Assembly (NCBI GenBank): GCA_947846985.1 | Contig: CANTUZ010000005.1 | Coordinates: 13,769,861 to 13,833,860, forward strand | Source: Fratercula arctica | Lineage: Eukaryota; Chordata; Aves; Charadriiformes; Alcidae | Direction: 5' to 3' | Length of the DNA stretch: 64,000 nucleotides | Shown here: piece by piece, positions 36,743 to 48,535 of the stretch | Numbering within the stretch: position 1 is the first letter of the stretch | How the letters are laid out: the number at the start of each line of letters is the position of its first letter | Notes under the pieces: model-generated | What the model was told of the DNA's origin: nothing | Database searches by the model: none | What the model saw: the letters and a program-made list of their open reading frames with translations, nothing else | Position numbers and translations under genes: made by a program

Positions 36743-39428
36743 TAAGTTGTAGAAGCACAAACAGAACCAACATTTTAACTGGTGTGTGTTGTGATGTAGC
36801 TGCAGTCCTGTCCTCTCTCATCGCACTTGGAATCCCTAATGAAGCCCAAAGAAGGTTTTGAGTGAATACGGTTTTTAAGAAGGACTGAAGGTTTTTCCCC
36901 AAAGATAATGAGATAATTAATGTATTTCATAGTGTAGTTCAGAGACGGTGAAACAGCTCGGAGTAATGAAGTGAAACATGCATACCAAAACAAAGGGCAC
37001 AGCAGGAAATAGTCTAAAGTACATGATAATCAATTTTCACATTATAAGCTTTTACATCTCTCCTTCTATATATTCCATTATAACAGGGCCTATTGCTTAT
37101 TAAAAAGGAAATTGAGATGTCACTAACTGTGGAAGAGCAGATCCTCAGGCAGCATAAATCAGTCTAGTGGCACTGAAGTCACGCCAGCTGTGGATCTGAT
37201 TCGGGATCCACTCAGTGTGATAGATCAGTTTTAATCTGCAATCCAGGAGTCTTGCTCTTAAAGCTTTCTGTGTCTTGAAGGCTGGAAGATTAAGGGAGAC
37301 TTTTTGGAGCTTCACAGTGTAGAAACAAGAGTTGTGCAGAAGCTTTAGGAAGAGCAGAGAGAGCTTCCCACCCTCTCAGGTTGCTCAGGGAGTGATGCTG
37401 GAGTGCACCCATCCAGAGGACCCCGTTTACATACACTACACTCCCCTTTCCATAGGGCCATTTCCTTCGGTAGTGTATTTTCAGTGCCTAGGAATATCTG
37501 GCTTGGTACCATCTGGCAGATATTGGCAAAGGAAAAAAGACCTTATAGTTCTCTCAACTTGCCTGTGGGAGAAATTGTCTTCATTATGTACAAGGAGATA
37601 CATGAGGGAGATAGTATTTTTGCAGCCAAAGTGCTTTTCCATCTGAACATGGTAAAAACTTGCCAGTTTCATGCAGAGTCCGCTGTACTAAGTATATGCA
37701 ATAAGACCTTTATAGAAAACGAAGCTCAAAGACTTTTACTGCAGTATCTCTCTGTATAAGATTCTCTGAGCTTATGCCCCTTCTCCTCCCTCCTCAATAG
37801 TTTTTTCCCAAGTTAAACCAGGAAGCAGAGGGAGGCATTCAACCTCTTATAGCAAGACAAATATGTTATGAAGATTTTTAACATTTAAATAAGGTACATC
37901 TGAGACTTCACCCTGTGCAGTTGTATCTGGATAGCGTACTTCTGACCTAGCTTGGTTGTCCTCCCAGGATACACGTCGCCTTTGCCCTTCCTCTTCCTTA
38001 ATGCAACAGGCATGGAAAAAACATTGCAAAACTTCTGCGACTCCAGTGCTTCCAGGACAGTGCTGAGGCTTTTGCTACCGGAGGTGCAACCAGGTGGCAT
38101 GCTCGTTGATCTCTTATCTCACAGAAATTCTACAGATCTACAGTCCTGACCAGCAGTATATTTTTCAGTGATGAGTCTCATGTTTTCCAATGAGAGAATT
38201 ATTTCTAAACCCAGGCTTTATGGGATTAGGCTCTCTACAGTATATAGGTATATCAAGCAATACATGAGAAATGACTCATGGGCTTTGACCCTTTAGTGAT
38301 CCCCTTAACGCTAATGAAAATAGTCTCAGCTGTCATTCGTCAAGTATTTGGCTCCATAGAAGTAAGGGAAATTCACACATGAAGATGAAAAGTTATGGCA
38401 AAGTATTCAACATGCTGCATCATTTTGAGACAGCAATTTCACCATGTGCCATAAGCCCAAAAGCATGATAAAAACCAACATGAAACACTTGATTTCACAG
38501 TATCATGAAGCAGGATGTGAGAGGCCAGTGCACTGTGGCCTGTAGAGTCGGTGGCAGTAAAATGCTCTGAATGAGGTTGTGTTTGGAACTGTTTTCTGCA
38601 GAAGGATATGACCTGTCTTCCACAGTCATCAAAACCTGTGGCTCTGGATGAGTAAAATGAGTTAAGCTGATTCTTCCTCCCTTAGAGCAGAAACCTGAGA
38701 TCTCTGCTCCCTTCTCACTAATGCCAAAAGGCTGGGGTTTGCACAACTGTATAATTATACAGGTTTTGAGCCTGTCAAGTATTGAACTCTATGTAGCTCA
38801 TGCTACCAATTTTCATGCAGCAGCATCTACAAAGATTTTTATTTTTTCTTCAGAAAGAACATTTAGTTGCTAGTGGCCATCACCGTATTATTTACCTTCC
38901 ATCCTTCCCTTCACAGCTAAACAATGTGGGCTGGAGTATTTTGGCAGGTTTGCTACCGATGCCATGCTCAATATAAGCATGATTGACCACAGCTCTTAAG
39001 TGAGTCACTTCAGGGACTCTCTTGTCCATAGCATCTCATTGACCGTTTTTCCCAATCAAGGTGTGTAAGATGAGAAGGATTCAATCTCAGTACAGCATTG
39101 GAAGGGACCTAGAGCAATACTGGATCCTCTCCTGTGTTCGAGGAAATGGTGATGACTCTGTTTGCCAGCGACCAACCTTTTAGAGGTAAATTATATAAGT
39201 CTAAAATGCTTCTAGCTGCAATGGCAGAAAAGCAAGGCCATATGCCCAGCCACCTGGTTGTATGGAGGAGTTGCTTGTAAAGCCCCGTGGCCAATGGAAG
39301 GAGATTGTTCAGGTGGCTTTGAGGAGGAGGCAGGCAGGATTGCTTTATACATTATACATTTCTCAGGCAGAGGAAGCATATTAAGCCTACTGAAGAGAGA
39401 TTTCCAAGTCAAGGTTATATCAGTCTCT

Positions 39429-39440
39429 TATATATATATA
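39429..39440. repeat. (TA)6 microsatellite
   Basis: Six uninterrupted TA units. Short, possibly polymorphic. Confidence 0.8.
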
Positions 39441-39525
39441 ACACAACCTCCCTGCCTCCTACTTGCCTAGGGGAAGAAGTGTTTTCTTCTTTTGCAAGTT
39501 TTGAGATACTTTCAGACCCACAGAG

Positions 39526-39559
39526 AGAAACCCTGTGGGACAAGAAACCCTGTGGAAAT
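39526..39559 (+). repeat. Two-copy 17-bp tandem duplication
   Basis: AGAAACCCTGTGG occurs at 39526-39538 and again at 39543-39555, a 17-base period. This looks like a small local duplication, with no gene context. Confidence 0.75.
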
Positions 39560-40996
39560 ATTTAGAAATATTACAATATAAACATTAAATGTAGAGGATA
39601 TTCCTCTTCCTTTGATTTATGAGGACTAAAATGTAACTTTTGGCTGCAGCCAACATTTTGAGGTGATTATGTAGTACAGAGAGGAATAAGAAAATGCCCT
39701 AGCTCTTTGCCCAAGTACTAAGGAATTGAAGCTGTGTAGGATTTGAGTCCAAATTGTTTGGTTTTTTCCTTTTAGACTTTGATTGTCAGGGTTTTGAATC
39801 TGGTCTGTGTTGTAAGCCCTTATGTTGTCTCTGCAGAGATCACAGCAACGGTCCCAAAGCCAACTCGAACAGCCCTTTGGGGAATGTCCTGCTGTTTGGT
39901 GCTTTTCCAAACAGTGCACAGCTAATGAAATGGCTTTTTTACAGTTCCTTATATTATGCCTCTTTCCGCTCCCACAGTATGATATGGATGAGTGTGGTTG
40001 AAGAGGTTGTTTAGATAAGGTATGGGTGGCTAGCTGCACTCTGTTCTTACCTGCAAAGAATAGCCCTTATAGTTAGAGGTTAGGCACTGGTCTAGTTTGT
40101 TAGGGACTAGGTGAGTCCTGAGACATACTGAGGCTCCCGAGGGTGACATTGTTTCTTCTCCTTCCCTGACACGCACCCGGCTCAGACATAGCTCTACATC
40201 AAGGCCTTGCCACCTACGCAAATCTCAACTCATGGTCTAGACACGCAGCACTAAATAAGTTGCATATATATACTCTGGGGAGCATTTCATCCTGGTCACC
40301 TGTGTGTGTCCATTCCTTGCCCCCTAACTGCTCCTCAAAGGGACAAAAAACACTTAGAAGCACCTCTCAGCCTCTGAATGCCAAACAGATGCTGCTTCTC
40401 CCCTGCTTTCATAACATTTGTCACCTTGTGTTATGCATACACATGCACAGGTAGCATCAGTGAGAATACTGTGAGGCAATCAAAAAGAAGAATTAAGAAA
40501 TGTTTTTCAGCTGTGTGCAGGCAAGAAGGGGTAGAAGGAGGAACAATGCATGGAGCTGGTGCCTGAGACGTGGATAGTTTGCACTGTTCAAGGTGTGATT
40601 GAGTTGTTCCTCCTGCAACAGAAAGGACTGCAGTTTTCTCTCAGTTTGGGGAGAAGTGGTGGCACCACTCAGCCTTCGGAGGGAGGAGATCAGCTAGAAA
40701 AAGTCTACTCTGGGTGCAGTAGGGAAGAAAATCCATCTGTCTGAGTAGCCGTAATAGGGTCTGGGGACCTGCCACTCTGTCAGACGAATTCTTGGCACAG
40801 GGCTGGTGTTGCCAAGAGTTCCGCTTTCCTTCTGTCTATTGTTGCTAGGAGGATAGAGGAGAAATAAGAACTGAGCAAGGTTCTATGTAAATGGTCCTTC
40901 CTTAGTGTCTTTCAGTTTAGCTTTCACTGACTGAAGCCCCCAAAGTACTTAGCATGAGTAAAGTTTTCAAAAGCATGAGTAATTTAGGAGATTAAA

Positions 40997-41032
40997 AGGC
41001 ATTTTCAAAAGTGTCGACTTTTCAAAGTGCCT
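40997..41032. repeat. Inverted repeat resembling an ancient amniote repeat
   Basis: AGGCATTTTCAAAAG (40997-41011) and CTTTTCAAAGTGCCT (41018-41032) are inverted copies with two mismatches around a six-base loop centred on GTCGAC. The surroundings (a TTAGGAG part to the left, GACTTTCAATGAGG to the right) recall a sequence I remember recurring in reptile and bird genomes, with TTTTGAAAAT and CATTGACTTTCAATGGG blocks. I cannot name the family with certainty. Confidence 0.4.
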
Positions 41033-42229
41033 AATTTTCAGCGACTTTCAATGAGGTTTGGGAATCTTAAATCATCTGGTGGCTTCAGTGAATAGCACTG
41101 TTGACTGCAGCGTAATGCATCATCGGTTGGTATCCTGCTTATGTCAGAGGTCAATGCTGAGTGACTCTGTGGAGGGTGTACAAATCCCCACCACCGCGCA
41201 ATGGCAGGGAAATTCTTCCTGTCCCTTCCTGGAGGTGGCTTTGAGAGCTCAGAGCTCTTCTGAGTTTCTGGGATAATTACATGGGGATACTGTGGGAGGA
41301 GTTCAGTCAGGCTTCTTTTTAAATTGCCTGTGTTTTCTTCAGGTTTTAATGACAGGCGCTGTATCAAGTTTTGCTCTGACCGATTTGCCACTTTTTTTTT
41401 GCTTTTCTTATTTTGCTGTATATAGCTTTCACTCATGTCTTTGTTCTGTTTTGTGCTAGGAAGCTCTATCTATGTATTTTTATTAACATATATAGATATA
41501 ATTTAATATATGAAAACTCTCAGTGTAAAAATTGTAGGTTTCCTATGTGTGTCTTTGGTCTTTGAAACAGTCACGTGAAGCACTGACTTAAATACCTTGC
41601 TGGATTGTAGGCTCACAGAGGGAGAGATGCACATGTTTAGGAGGAGGAAGGGCTCAGCATTTGCATTTGGATGCATGTCTTACGGCTTCAGAGCTCTTTA
41701 GACTCATGAGTGGAGCAACTCCGAAGTTCAAAGCGGTGTGATTTTTGGCAGAGTTTTTTTTTCCCTAAGACTACCTCTTCAGGGCATAAAATACTCTGCC
41801 CTCAGTGCATGTACATAACTCTCATTGGCCTTAAAAGAAGTTACATGCCTACATCAAAGGAAGGATTTACCCCATAATGATTCGTCTTGAGCCTGACAGG
41901 CAAACACAACAGTGGAGAGCTCACAAGCCAAAGCTTCTGAGCTAGGGGGACGTCGGGACGTCAGAGTTCAGATCTCTGCTGATCAACCACATTGCAGCTC
42001 TGATTTTCAGCGGTTTTTAATTTTTGTAATTGTTTAAGTATAGTTGGGATCAAACCATGTGTTCTCCAGCTGGTAGAAGAAACGGTAGGAATCAAGCAGA
42101 GGAGGCAACCCTTTAACATCTCGTGTGAGAGGTAAATCAGGGTCAGATTAAATTGTGATGCTTTCTTCCTGGAAAGTGGATCTCCTTATCCCTGGTGTTA
42201 CACTGGAGACACAGAGCCACAATATTCTA
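41033..42229. other. Unique non-coding DNA
   Basis: No gene is recognised. The left part may still belong to the ancient repeat at 40997. A 132-codon minus-strand frame (41038-41436) resembles no protein and overlaps that repeat, so I discount it. Confidence 0.45.
41949..41963. promoter_or_regulatory. Doublet of GACGTC (CRE-like) sites
   Basis: GACGTC occurs at 41949-41954 and GACGTCA at 41957-41963, eight bases apart. The second is close to the cAMP-response element TGACGTCA, differing at the first base. Two CpG-containing palindromes so close together stand out in CpG-poor DNA. Binding by CREB/ATF proteins is an inference. Confidence 0.35.
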
Positions 42230-42625
42230 AAGCAAATTAGAAATACCTTTTTATTAAATGTGCTTGCAGAAAGTCCTGGGAAGGAATGTGTTAATGACTG
42301 GTGATTGAATGCAATGGTTTGCAAGCTCTAAGCAGCTTTAGTGTCTCCTACCACAGCCCTGATTTAAAATTCATAAATGCTAATCCTCCATAATTTACGG
42401 TTTAAAAAGCAGCCCCACTCACAGGCCCTGTGGCTACAGCTCTGTCAGAGTAATTATGCCGCCAAGCTGAAATTGGACTACTAACTGAGATATTAAACAG
42501 GGTAGGAAATCCTCTTCCCTGGCAGCCTACCCAATTATTCCAAATAAGCAAACAGATTAGTGAGTAATTTTCCAGTTAAATCTGGTGATTGGTGCCAGAA
42601 TTGTATGTTAAATATTCAGAAGTAA
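42230..42625. promoter_or_regulatory. Candidate conserved non-coding element
   Basis: About 400 bases without repeats or coding frames are rich in well-formed homeodomain-like words (CAAATTAG, CATAAATGCTAAT, GTAATTATGCCG, CCAATTATTCCA, GTGAGTAATTTTCC), mixed with GC-containing single-copy words. Of all stretches in the window this looks most like a deeply conserved vertebrate enhancer. The claim rests on sequence texture and needs alignment to other amniotes. Confidence 0.35.
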
Positions 42626-44848
42626 ATAGATTAAAGATGAAATGTCCCCTTTTCTCAAGCTTAATTTAGTGTGTATATTAAAACTTTTTAGGGGGAAAAA
42701 AATCTTCATTGAAGTGCAATATGCTTGCTTTGAAAACAGAACCTTTCCCGGCATGTTTGCACTTGGGGCAGTGCCGTTCATTAGCTGGGGGACGTTGTGT
42801 CGAGGGAACCTTGTGCCACATTAGACACAGTATCAGTCCTGCTGTTCCTTTATCCCTCACCTTGGAGGAGCCCTCCTGGGTGGCAGCGCTGCGAGACTGC
42901 ACACAGCTCTGCTCAGGACCATCGGGGACAGCTTTTCACCAGGGGCTGGATGACGACTGTGTGCTTTAGGGTGCTGCCGATTCAGTATTGGCAGGAGAGT
43001 TAAGTGTGGGACTGCTAGCCACCCCGGTTGTTTTGGTGATCCATTTGGTAGTGTGATTTGTAAAAGTTAATAGTAAAGATTGGCATTTCTTATTCATTCT
43101 GTTTCTTGGGGGCGGGGGGTATTTTTTGTTTCTAAGTTCAGTTTGAATTTCCCCACTGACCTGCCCAGAGTTCACATTTTTTACCTTTACAAACGCTTCT
43201 TATAATGCAGTGTTTGACTGGGACCCAAACCAGAGGGAAGATGGGGGCAAAAGGAAGGACAACATGGACTGAATGCCCAACACATACAACTTCAACACAA
43301 GGGCGAGCGGCAGGGGAGAATGCAGAGCAGCTCAGATGGAGTAGTCCAGGAACATGAACAGTAGGGCTGTCCCTCTGCTGACCCCCCCCACAGGCTACAT
43401 ACAACATGGTCACCCCAAAGTACTGAGTCAAGGAGAGAGTGAAGTTAAGGGGCTGTGCTCTAACTAGAAAGGTCAGGCAGCCTTCAGCAGCTGAGGGGTG
43501 CTGTCCTGGGAGAGGGCTGGCTCTGCTCTGGAGGTGCTGACGCTTCAGAAACAAGCTACAGCTTGTGGCACTTCTCAGGAAGCAGAGCCAGCACCTCTCT
43601 CCAGAAGGGCCAGGGCGGTAGTTGCTGCACAGCCCTGGGCTTGGTTGTTTGCTGCAGGGACGATGATGGTAGACTCTGGGAAGCCCAGGTGGTGCACAAT
43701 GCATTTTATGGCTGCAAAATTCTTTCTAAAAGAAGTCTGAGGGAACCGTTTTCATATTCATGGATTAAAGCAAGGACTTGTACCTATTTGCTGGAAACAT
43801 GCGTGTATGCTTCAATATGGAAGAGCAGTGAGGAAGGGGAAGGTGCAATTGAGAAACAGGAATAGTTTTAGCACCTGATGGAATTTGCTTGAAAGCTGTT
43901 CCAAGGATCTCAAATACTATGAACAATGTTTTATGCCATTTCTAGTGTTTTCTCCAAGGCACTAAAAGTTTGTTCTTCTAAGGAAATGTACAGTCCTCTC
44001 ACTTGGAAATTGAAGTGGAAAGAGCAGCACTTGCTTATCAGGAGGTTGAGGTACAATAACCCTGGGCCTTTGTGCTTCGTACTGCCTCCTGAAAAGGCAG
44101 AACCCTGGTCTCTGCTTCAGGAAAGAGTTAAGCTGAAGCAGGGTAAGGAGGTTAGTGTAATAGAGCTGCGTAATGTTGCTCAATCATCTCCCTACCCAAT
44201 TAAGTTTGCACCAGCCCCTGTTCCTGTTTCTGTCACTGGGGAAGGAGAGGGGTCGAAGGGCTTCATGACCTTCAGTGTTAGTTATGGCTTGATCTGTTGG
44301 GCAGGTGAGAGGAGCAGTTTGTGCTTAGGTCTGAGTTTAATATTTTTGGTGTTCTAAGTCATGATATGTTCTCTAGAGTGGGCAACTTAGAGTTTTTAAA
44401 AACAAACTTGCCAGGGTTGTCTGCCTTGGGATACATGGGGTGCATGATCTCTGTCCTTCCTGAGAAAGCCCAGGTTTTGATGACGGAGTGGTGGTCAAGG
44501 GACCAGGTCCCCGACTTGAATAACTTGTTCACTAAAAAGTCTGCAGCTGTTATGCCTGAAGGAGGTATTGGATCAGCCCCCTCTCACACCTGGGCACAGC
44601 AAGCTGAAGGAGGCTGAAACTTCCTAGCCATAGGCCTACAGATTTGCTTTTCCACTGGGAAGTGCAAGAGCTGCAAGTAGGTAATGCCAAACACATGCCT
44701 AGAAAGGATTAGTTCAACTCCTGCACATCCCAGAGGCTTTTTCTTCTGCTGCATCCTCCCTGGAGAGGCTTTTTCACCTCAGCCCTCTGCTGGAATGTGC
44801 CTTAAAGGCATAATCGAGCTCATAAAAATTAAGTGGTGTGCAATCGTT

Positions 44849-44869
44849 AAAACAAAACAAAACAAAAAG
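44849..44869 (+). repeat. (AAAAC)n simple repeat
   Basis: Three to four AAAAC-type units. Short low-complexity tract. Confidence 0.8.
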
Positions 44870-46647
44870 ACCCTAACTAAATTTTGTTCAATAAATTCTC
44901 TAGAATCAATCCAGTTATGTTTTTATTACTGTCAGAGCTCACAGCGTAGTTTCCCTTTCTGAGTTTCACAAGGCTGCAGGGGCTTTTGTTAGGTTTTTTT
45001 TTTTTCCACACCACTACACATGACGACATTTTGGTTTTGTACAGAGAAGTGTTAAAGCCGAAACTACAATTATTTTTTTTTAGCTTGTGAAGATGCTTCA
45101 GATCAAATCTAAAGGCTTACCTGTTCAAAACTGGAATAGATTGATGGATGTGGAGGGATCCAGAATGAGTTACGCTGCTGAGACTAGAGCCCTGTGTATG
45201 CCAGGTAGTTAGTTACATGGCACTAGAAACACAACTATACACAATTTCTGCCTCTCTGATAAGTTCACCCCGTAGGGCAAAATATGTGTTTTCTTGCTTA
45301 TTCTTGATGGTGATGGTAACAAAATGCGAGAACTTGCGCCATCCTGTCTGCACAGATCTTTACCACACCGTCTTGCTGCCATAACCCTGATGGTTCAGCA
45401 TGTGCTGCATATTTCAGACCTTCTCTGTCTTGAAGGAGAGTTGTGAGTCTTACTGCTTCAAAGTACTCCAGATGTCAGCACATTGCCCTGTCCCTCTAAC
45501 CCAGCAATTTTACATTTTTTCTAAATATGACAGAAGTCACTTAAAGGATGTCATTCTCCGACAGGTTTGTCAGTTGGGTTCTTCTTATCAGAAGCCATTT
45601 GAGTCACTTGCACAGTAAAATAAAATGTTTTCAGTTGGTTCCTGATTCTTTCTATTTGAAATCTCTATACATATACTGCTTTCAACTTGCCTGTTAAGCC
45701 TTTGTAGTCAGCCTGGGTTTTATGTACTTTTGGTTAATCTTTCTAAGGTTGTGAAGGGACATCACTTGGGATCTAGCAAGTAAGTGGACATGAAGCAAAG
45801 AGCTGGACACAAAAATTACTGTAACGAAATAGGTCAAATAGCCATTCACCAACTGTAATTTCTATTCCTGCCTCTGTGAGTGGCTGTTTCTGAAGACTTT
45901 AAGCCGTCTGGATTCATCTTACTGGGTTCGCCCATCATATTCACCTAGCATTTGGTTAGTGAAGAATTTGTTATTAGTCTCTGGTTTTGTTTGTTCTTGA
46001 TTCCCAGAAGCAAAGTGCTTAGTGGCTGTTAACAGTGAAATATCCGTAGTGAAAACACTGGTAATATTTGGTTGCGTCCTTAGGGTTGCTTATATACAAT
46101 CCTTTTTTAAAAATGAAAATCTCTCTCATATACTTCCTCAATGATATCCTGCTACAGCGAGTTCCAAAGGTTAATTATATGTTTTGCTCAAAGCAACTTC
46201 TCTAATAGGGTCCTCAGAATGAAGGTTGCTGACCCTTTTAAGCCAGTGAACTAAAGCAAACAGCAAAATAACCCACTGAAGCTCTTATCCTGTGGGCGGC
46301 TATTTGTCTCTCTCAGTCCCTTTTCATCAGGGTAGCCTTAACGAAAAGACAAGCAATCAAGCTTCCTCTCAGGAAAGTGACAAGACAGTCTTTGCTGGCA
46401 TCATGGAAACAGAGATTAAGGCAATGGTTTCCTTATTGGTTTTCCTCAGTGTCAGTTTTTTGATTTTGAGAAGAGATTGTGCCGAGATCACCTTTCCTTA
46501 CTGCTGGGGCCCCCTCTGGTACTCCAAGGTGGTGCCTGCGGGGCCCTGCGGGAGCTCAGCTGCCCTGGGTGTTTCCTCTGTTGCCTTCTGAGGTTTGTGG
46601 GTAGCCAGGAGGCAGACCTGAGCTCTCTGTTGCCAGTTATGTCCACA

Positions 46648-46684
46648 AATAATAATTATCATGTAATAATAATGATGATGATGA
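46648..46684 (+). repeat. (AAT/ATG)n triplet repeat
   Basis: AATAAT units are interrupted by TATCATGT and then continue as AATAATAATGATGATGATGA. An imperfect triplet microsatellite lying shortly before the CR1 that starts near 46722. Confidence 0.75.
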
Positions 46685-46721
46685 AAAGTTGGTATGCGAA
46701 CTATTACAGGAGCTTGACCCC

Positions 46722-48087
46722 TAAAAATCAATGGACCCCCTGACGTTACCCACTCAAGGGTGTTAAGAAAGTTGGCTGACATCATTGTGAGGCCACTCTC
46801 AATAACCTTTGAGAAGTCTTGGAGAGCAGGGGACACCCCAGAAGACTGGAAGAAGGCTAATGTCACCCCCATCTACAAGAAGGTTTTAAAGGAGGATCCA
46901 GGACATTATAGGCCCATCAGTCTTACTTCAGTCCCTGGTAAAGTTATGGAACAAATCCTCCTGGGGGCTATCACAAGGCAAATGAAGCAAGTGATTGGGA
47001 AAAGCCAGCATGGATTCACCAAGGCCAAAACAGGCTTGACAAACCTGATCGCCTTCTACGACAAAGTAACCTGCTCGTTTGATGTGGGGTGAGCAGTGGC
47101 CATTGTCTACCTGGATTTCTCCAAGGCTTTCGATACGGTTCCCCACAGCCTTCTCCTAGAGAGAACTGATGTGTTAACAGTCTAAATAAGTAGTCTGTGC
47201 AGTGGGTGGGGAACTGGCTGACAGGCTGCACCCAGAGGGTGGTAGTAAATAGCATTTTTCAAACCGACAACCTGTCACAAGTGGGGTCCCCCAGGAATCA
47301 ATATTGGGCCCAGTGCTGTCTAATATCTTTTTGAGTGATCTGGATGATGGGATCAACTGTAGCCTCATGAAGTTTGCTGGTGATACAAAACTGGGTGGGG
47401 AAGTGGACACTTTGGAAGGGAAAGCCACCCTGCAGGAAGATCTGGATAGGCTGGAAGCGTGGGCTAACAAGAACCTTATGAAGTTCAACAAGGAGAAGTG
47501 TAAGGTCTTGGACCTGGGAAAATATAATCCAGGAGTGGAGCACAGACAGGGACCTATCTATCTGGGGCGTAGCTCTCTGGAAAGGGGCCTGAGGGTCGTG
47601 ATGAAGAACAAGCTCAATATGTGCAAACAGTGTGCTGCAGCAGCAAAGCAAGCCAACCGGATGCTGGGTTGCATCAACAAGGGCATCAGCAGCAGAGATA
47701 AGAAGTCATTATCCCACTCTACTCAGCACCTGTCAGTCCATATGCGGAATACTGTGTTCAGTTTTGTTCCACACTATACAAAAAAAGATGTGGATAGGCT
47801 GGAGAGGGTCCAGAGAAGGGCCACAAAGATGATCAAAGGACTGGGAAGCCTGTGATATGAGGAAAGGCTGAGAGAATTGAGTTTGTTCAGCCTTGAGAAA
47901 AGAAGGCTTAGGGGACACCTTATCACCATGTTCCAGTATTTAAAGGGTGGCTACAAAGAAGGTGAAGACTCTGTTTTTACAAGGAGTCACATGGAAAAGA
48001 TGAGAGGTAATGGGTACAAGCTACTCCTGGGGAGATTTGACACATGAGGAAATTTTTTCACAATGAGAACAATCAGCCATTGGAAGA
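46722..48087 (+). pseudogene. CR1 ORF2 reverse-transcriptase remnant, FADD changed to FAGD
   Basis: Recognisable blocks are [60 protein letters not shown], a TGA at 47090-47092, YLDFSKAFDTVP (first Asp at 47114-47116), a decayed stretch with stops near 47175-47260, then LGPVLSNIFLSDLDDG and FAGD (47373-47384). In FAGD the first of the two paired aspartates is glycine (GGT at 47379-47381), which would abolish catalysis. Another TGA lies at 47853-47855 before the YEERLREL block. The frame changes between the two halves. The fragment is certainly inactive. Confidence 0.9.
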
Positions 48088-48535
48088 ATCATAGAATGTG
48101 TTGGGTTGGAAGGGACCTTTAAACGTCATCTAGTTCAACCCCCCTGCAGTAAGCAGTGACATCTTTAGATCAGATTGCTCAGAGCTTCATCAAGCCTGAC
48201 CTTGAATGTCTCCAGGGAAGGGGCCTCCACCACCTCTCTGGGCAACCTGGGCCAGTGTCTCACCACCCTCATTGTAAAGAACTTCTTCCTAATGTCTAAT
48301 CTAAACCTACCCTGCTCTAGTTTAAAACCATTGCCCCTCGTCCTATTGCTACATGCCCTTGCAAACAGCCCCTCCCCAGCTTTCTTGTAGGCCCCCTTCA
48401 GGTACTGGAAGGCTGCTATAAGGTCTCCCTGGAGCCTTCTCTTATCCAGGCCGAACAACTCCAGCTCTCTCAGCCTGTCTTCATAGGAGAGGTGCTCCAG
48501 CGCCCTGATCATCTTCGTGGCCCTCCTCTGGGCCC
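48088..48535 (-). mobile_element. Younger CR1 LINE 3' fragment nested in the older copy
   Basis: It reads right to left: inverted tail ATCATAGAATGTG at 48088, GGTTGGAAGGGACC, the CATCTAGTTCAACCCCCC block, then ORF2 C-terminal sequence to the 5' truncation near 48535. On the minus strand it keeps about 120 stop-free codons ([49 protein letters not shown]). The insertion splits the HWKN / PREVV region of the host CR1. No clear target-site duplication is visible, as usual for CR1. The open frame running on to 49100 is an artefact of reading through the host. Confidence 0.93.

Larger units (their letters stand above)
34351..40996. other. Unique non-coding DNA
   Basis: No gene is recognised in 6.6 kb. 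Simple tracts are A14 at 35445-35458, T13 at 36376-36388, A13 at 36674-36686, a GGTTT repeat at 36716, a TA repeat at 39429 and a 17-bp tandem duplication at 39526. Segments 35990-36150 and 36410-36540 are AT-rich and non-repetitive, with the look of conserved non-coding DNA. The GC-richer part 34690-35110 has overlapping short frames without family resemblance. Confidence 0.5.
42626..46721. other. Unique DNA with a GC-richer block, no gene recognised
   Basis: The block 42720-43720 is GC-richer and has more CpG than its surroundings, but is not dense enough for a CpG island. It holds the longest open frame outside CR1 (43138-43704, minus, 188 codons), cysteine- and proline-rich, with no recognisable domain and overlapping plus-strand frames; I read it as chance in stop-poor DNA. 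The 143-codon frame at 43926-44357 (plus) is likewise unrecognised. Simple tracts occur at 44849, 44994-45005 (T12) and 46648. Confidence 0.45.

Noticed and set aside
39085..39125. ATTGGAAGGGACCTAGAG, like an inverted CR1 3' end
   Set aside because: The match lasts under 20 bases; the CATCTAGTCCAACC block that should follow is absent.
41038..41436. 132-codon minus-strand frame
   Set aside because: Overlaps a probable ancient repeat and resembles no protein.
42720..42980. Possible CpG island promoter
   Set aside because: CpG are more frequent than around it but too sparse and short, and no first exon follows.
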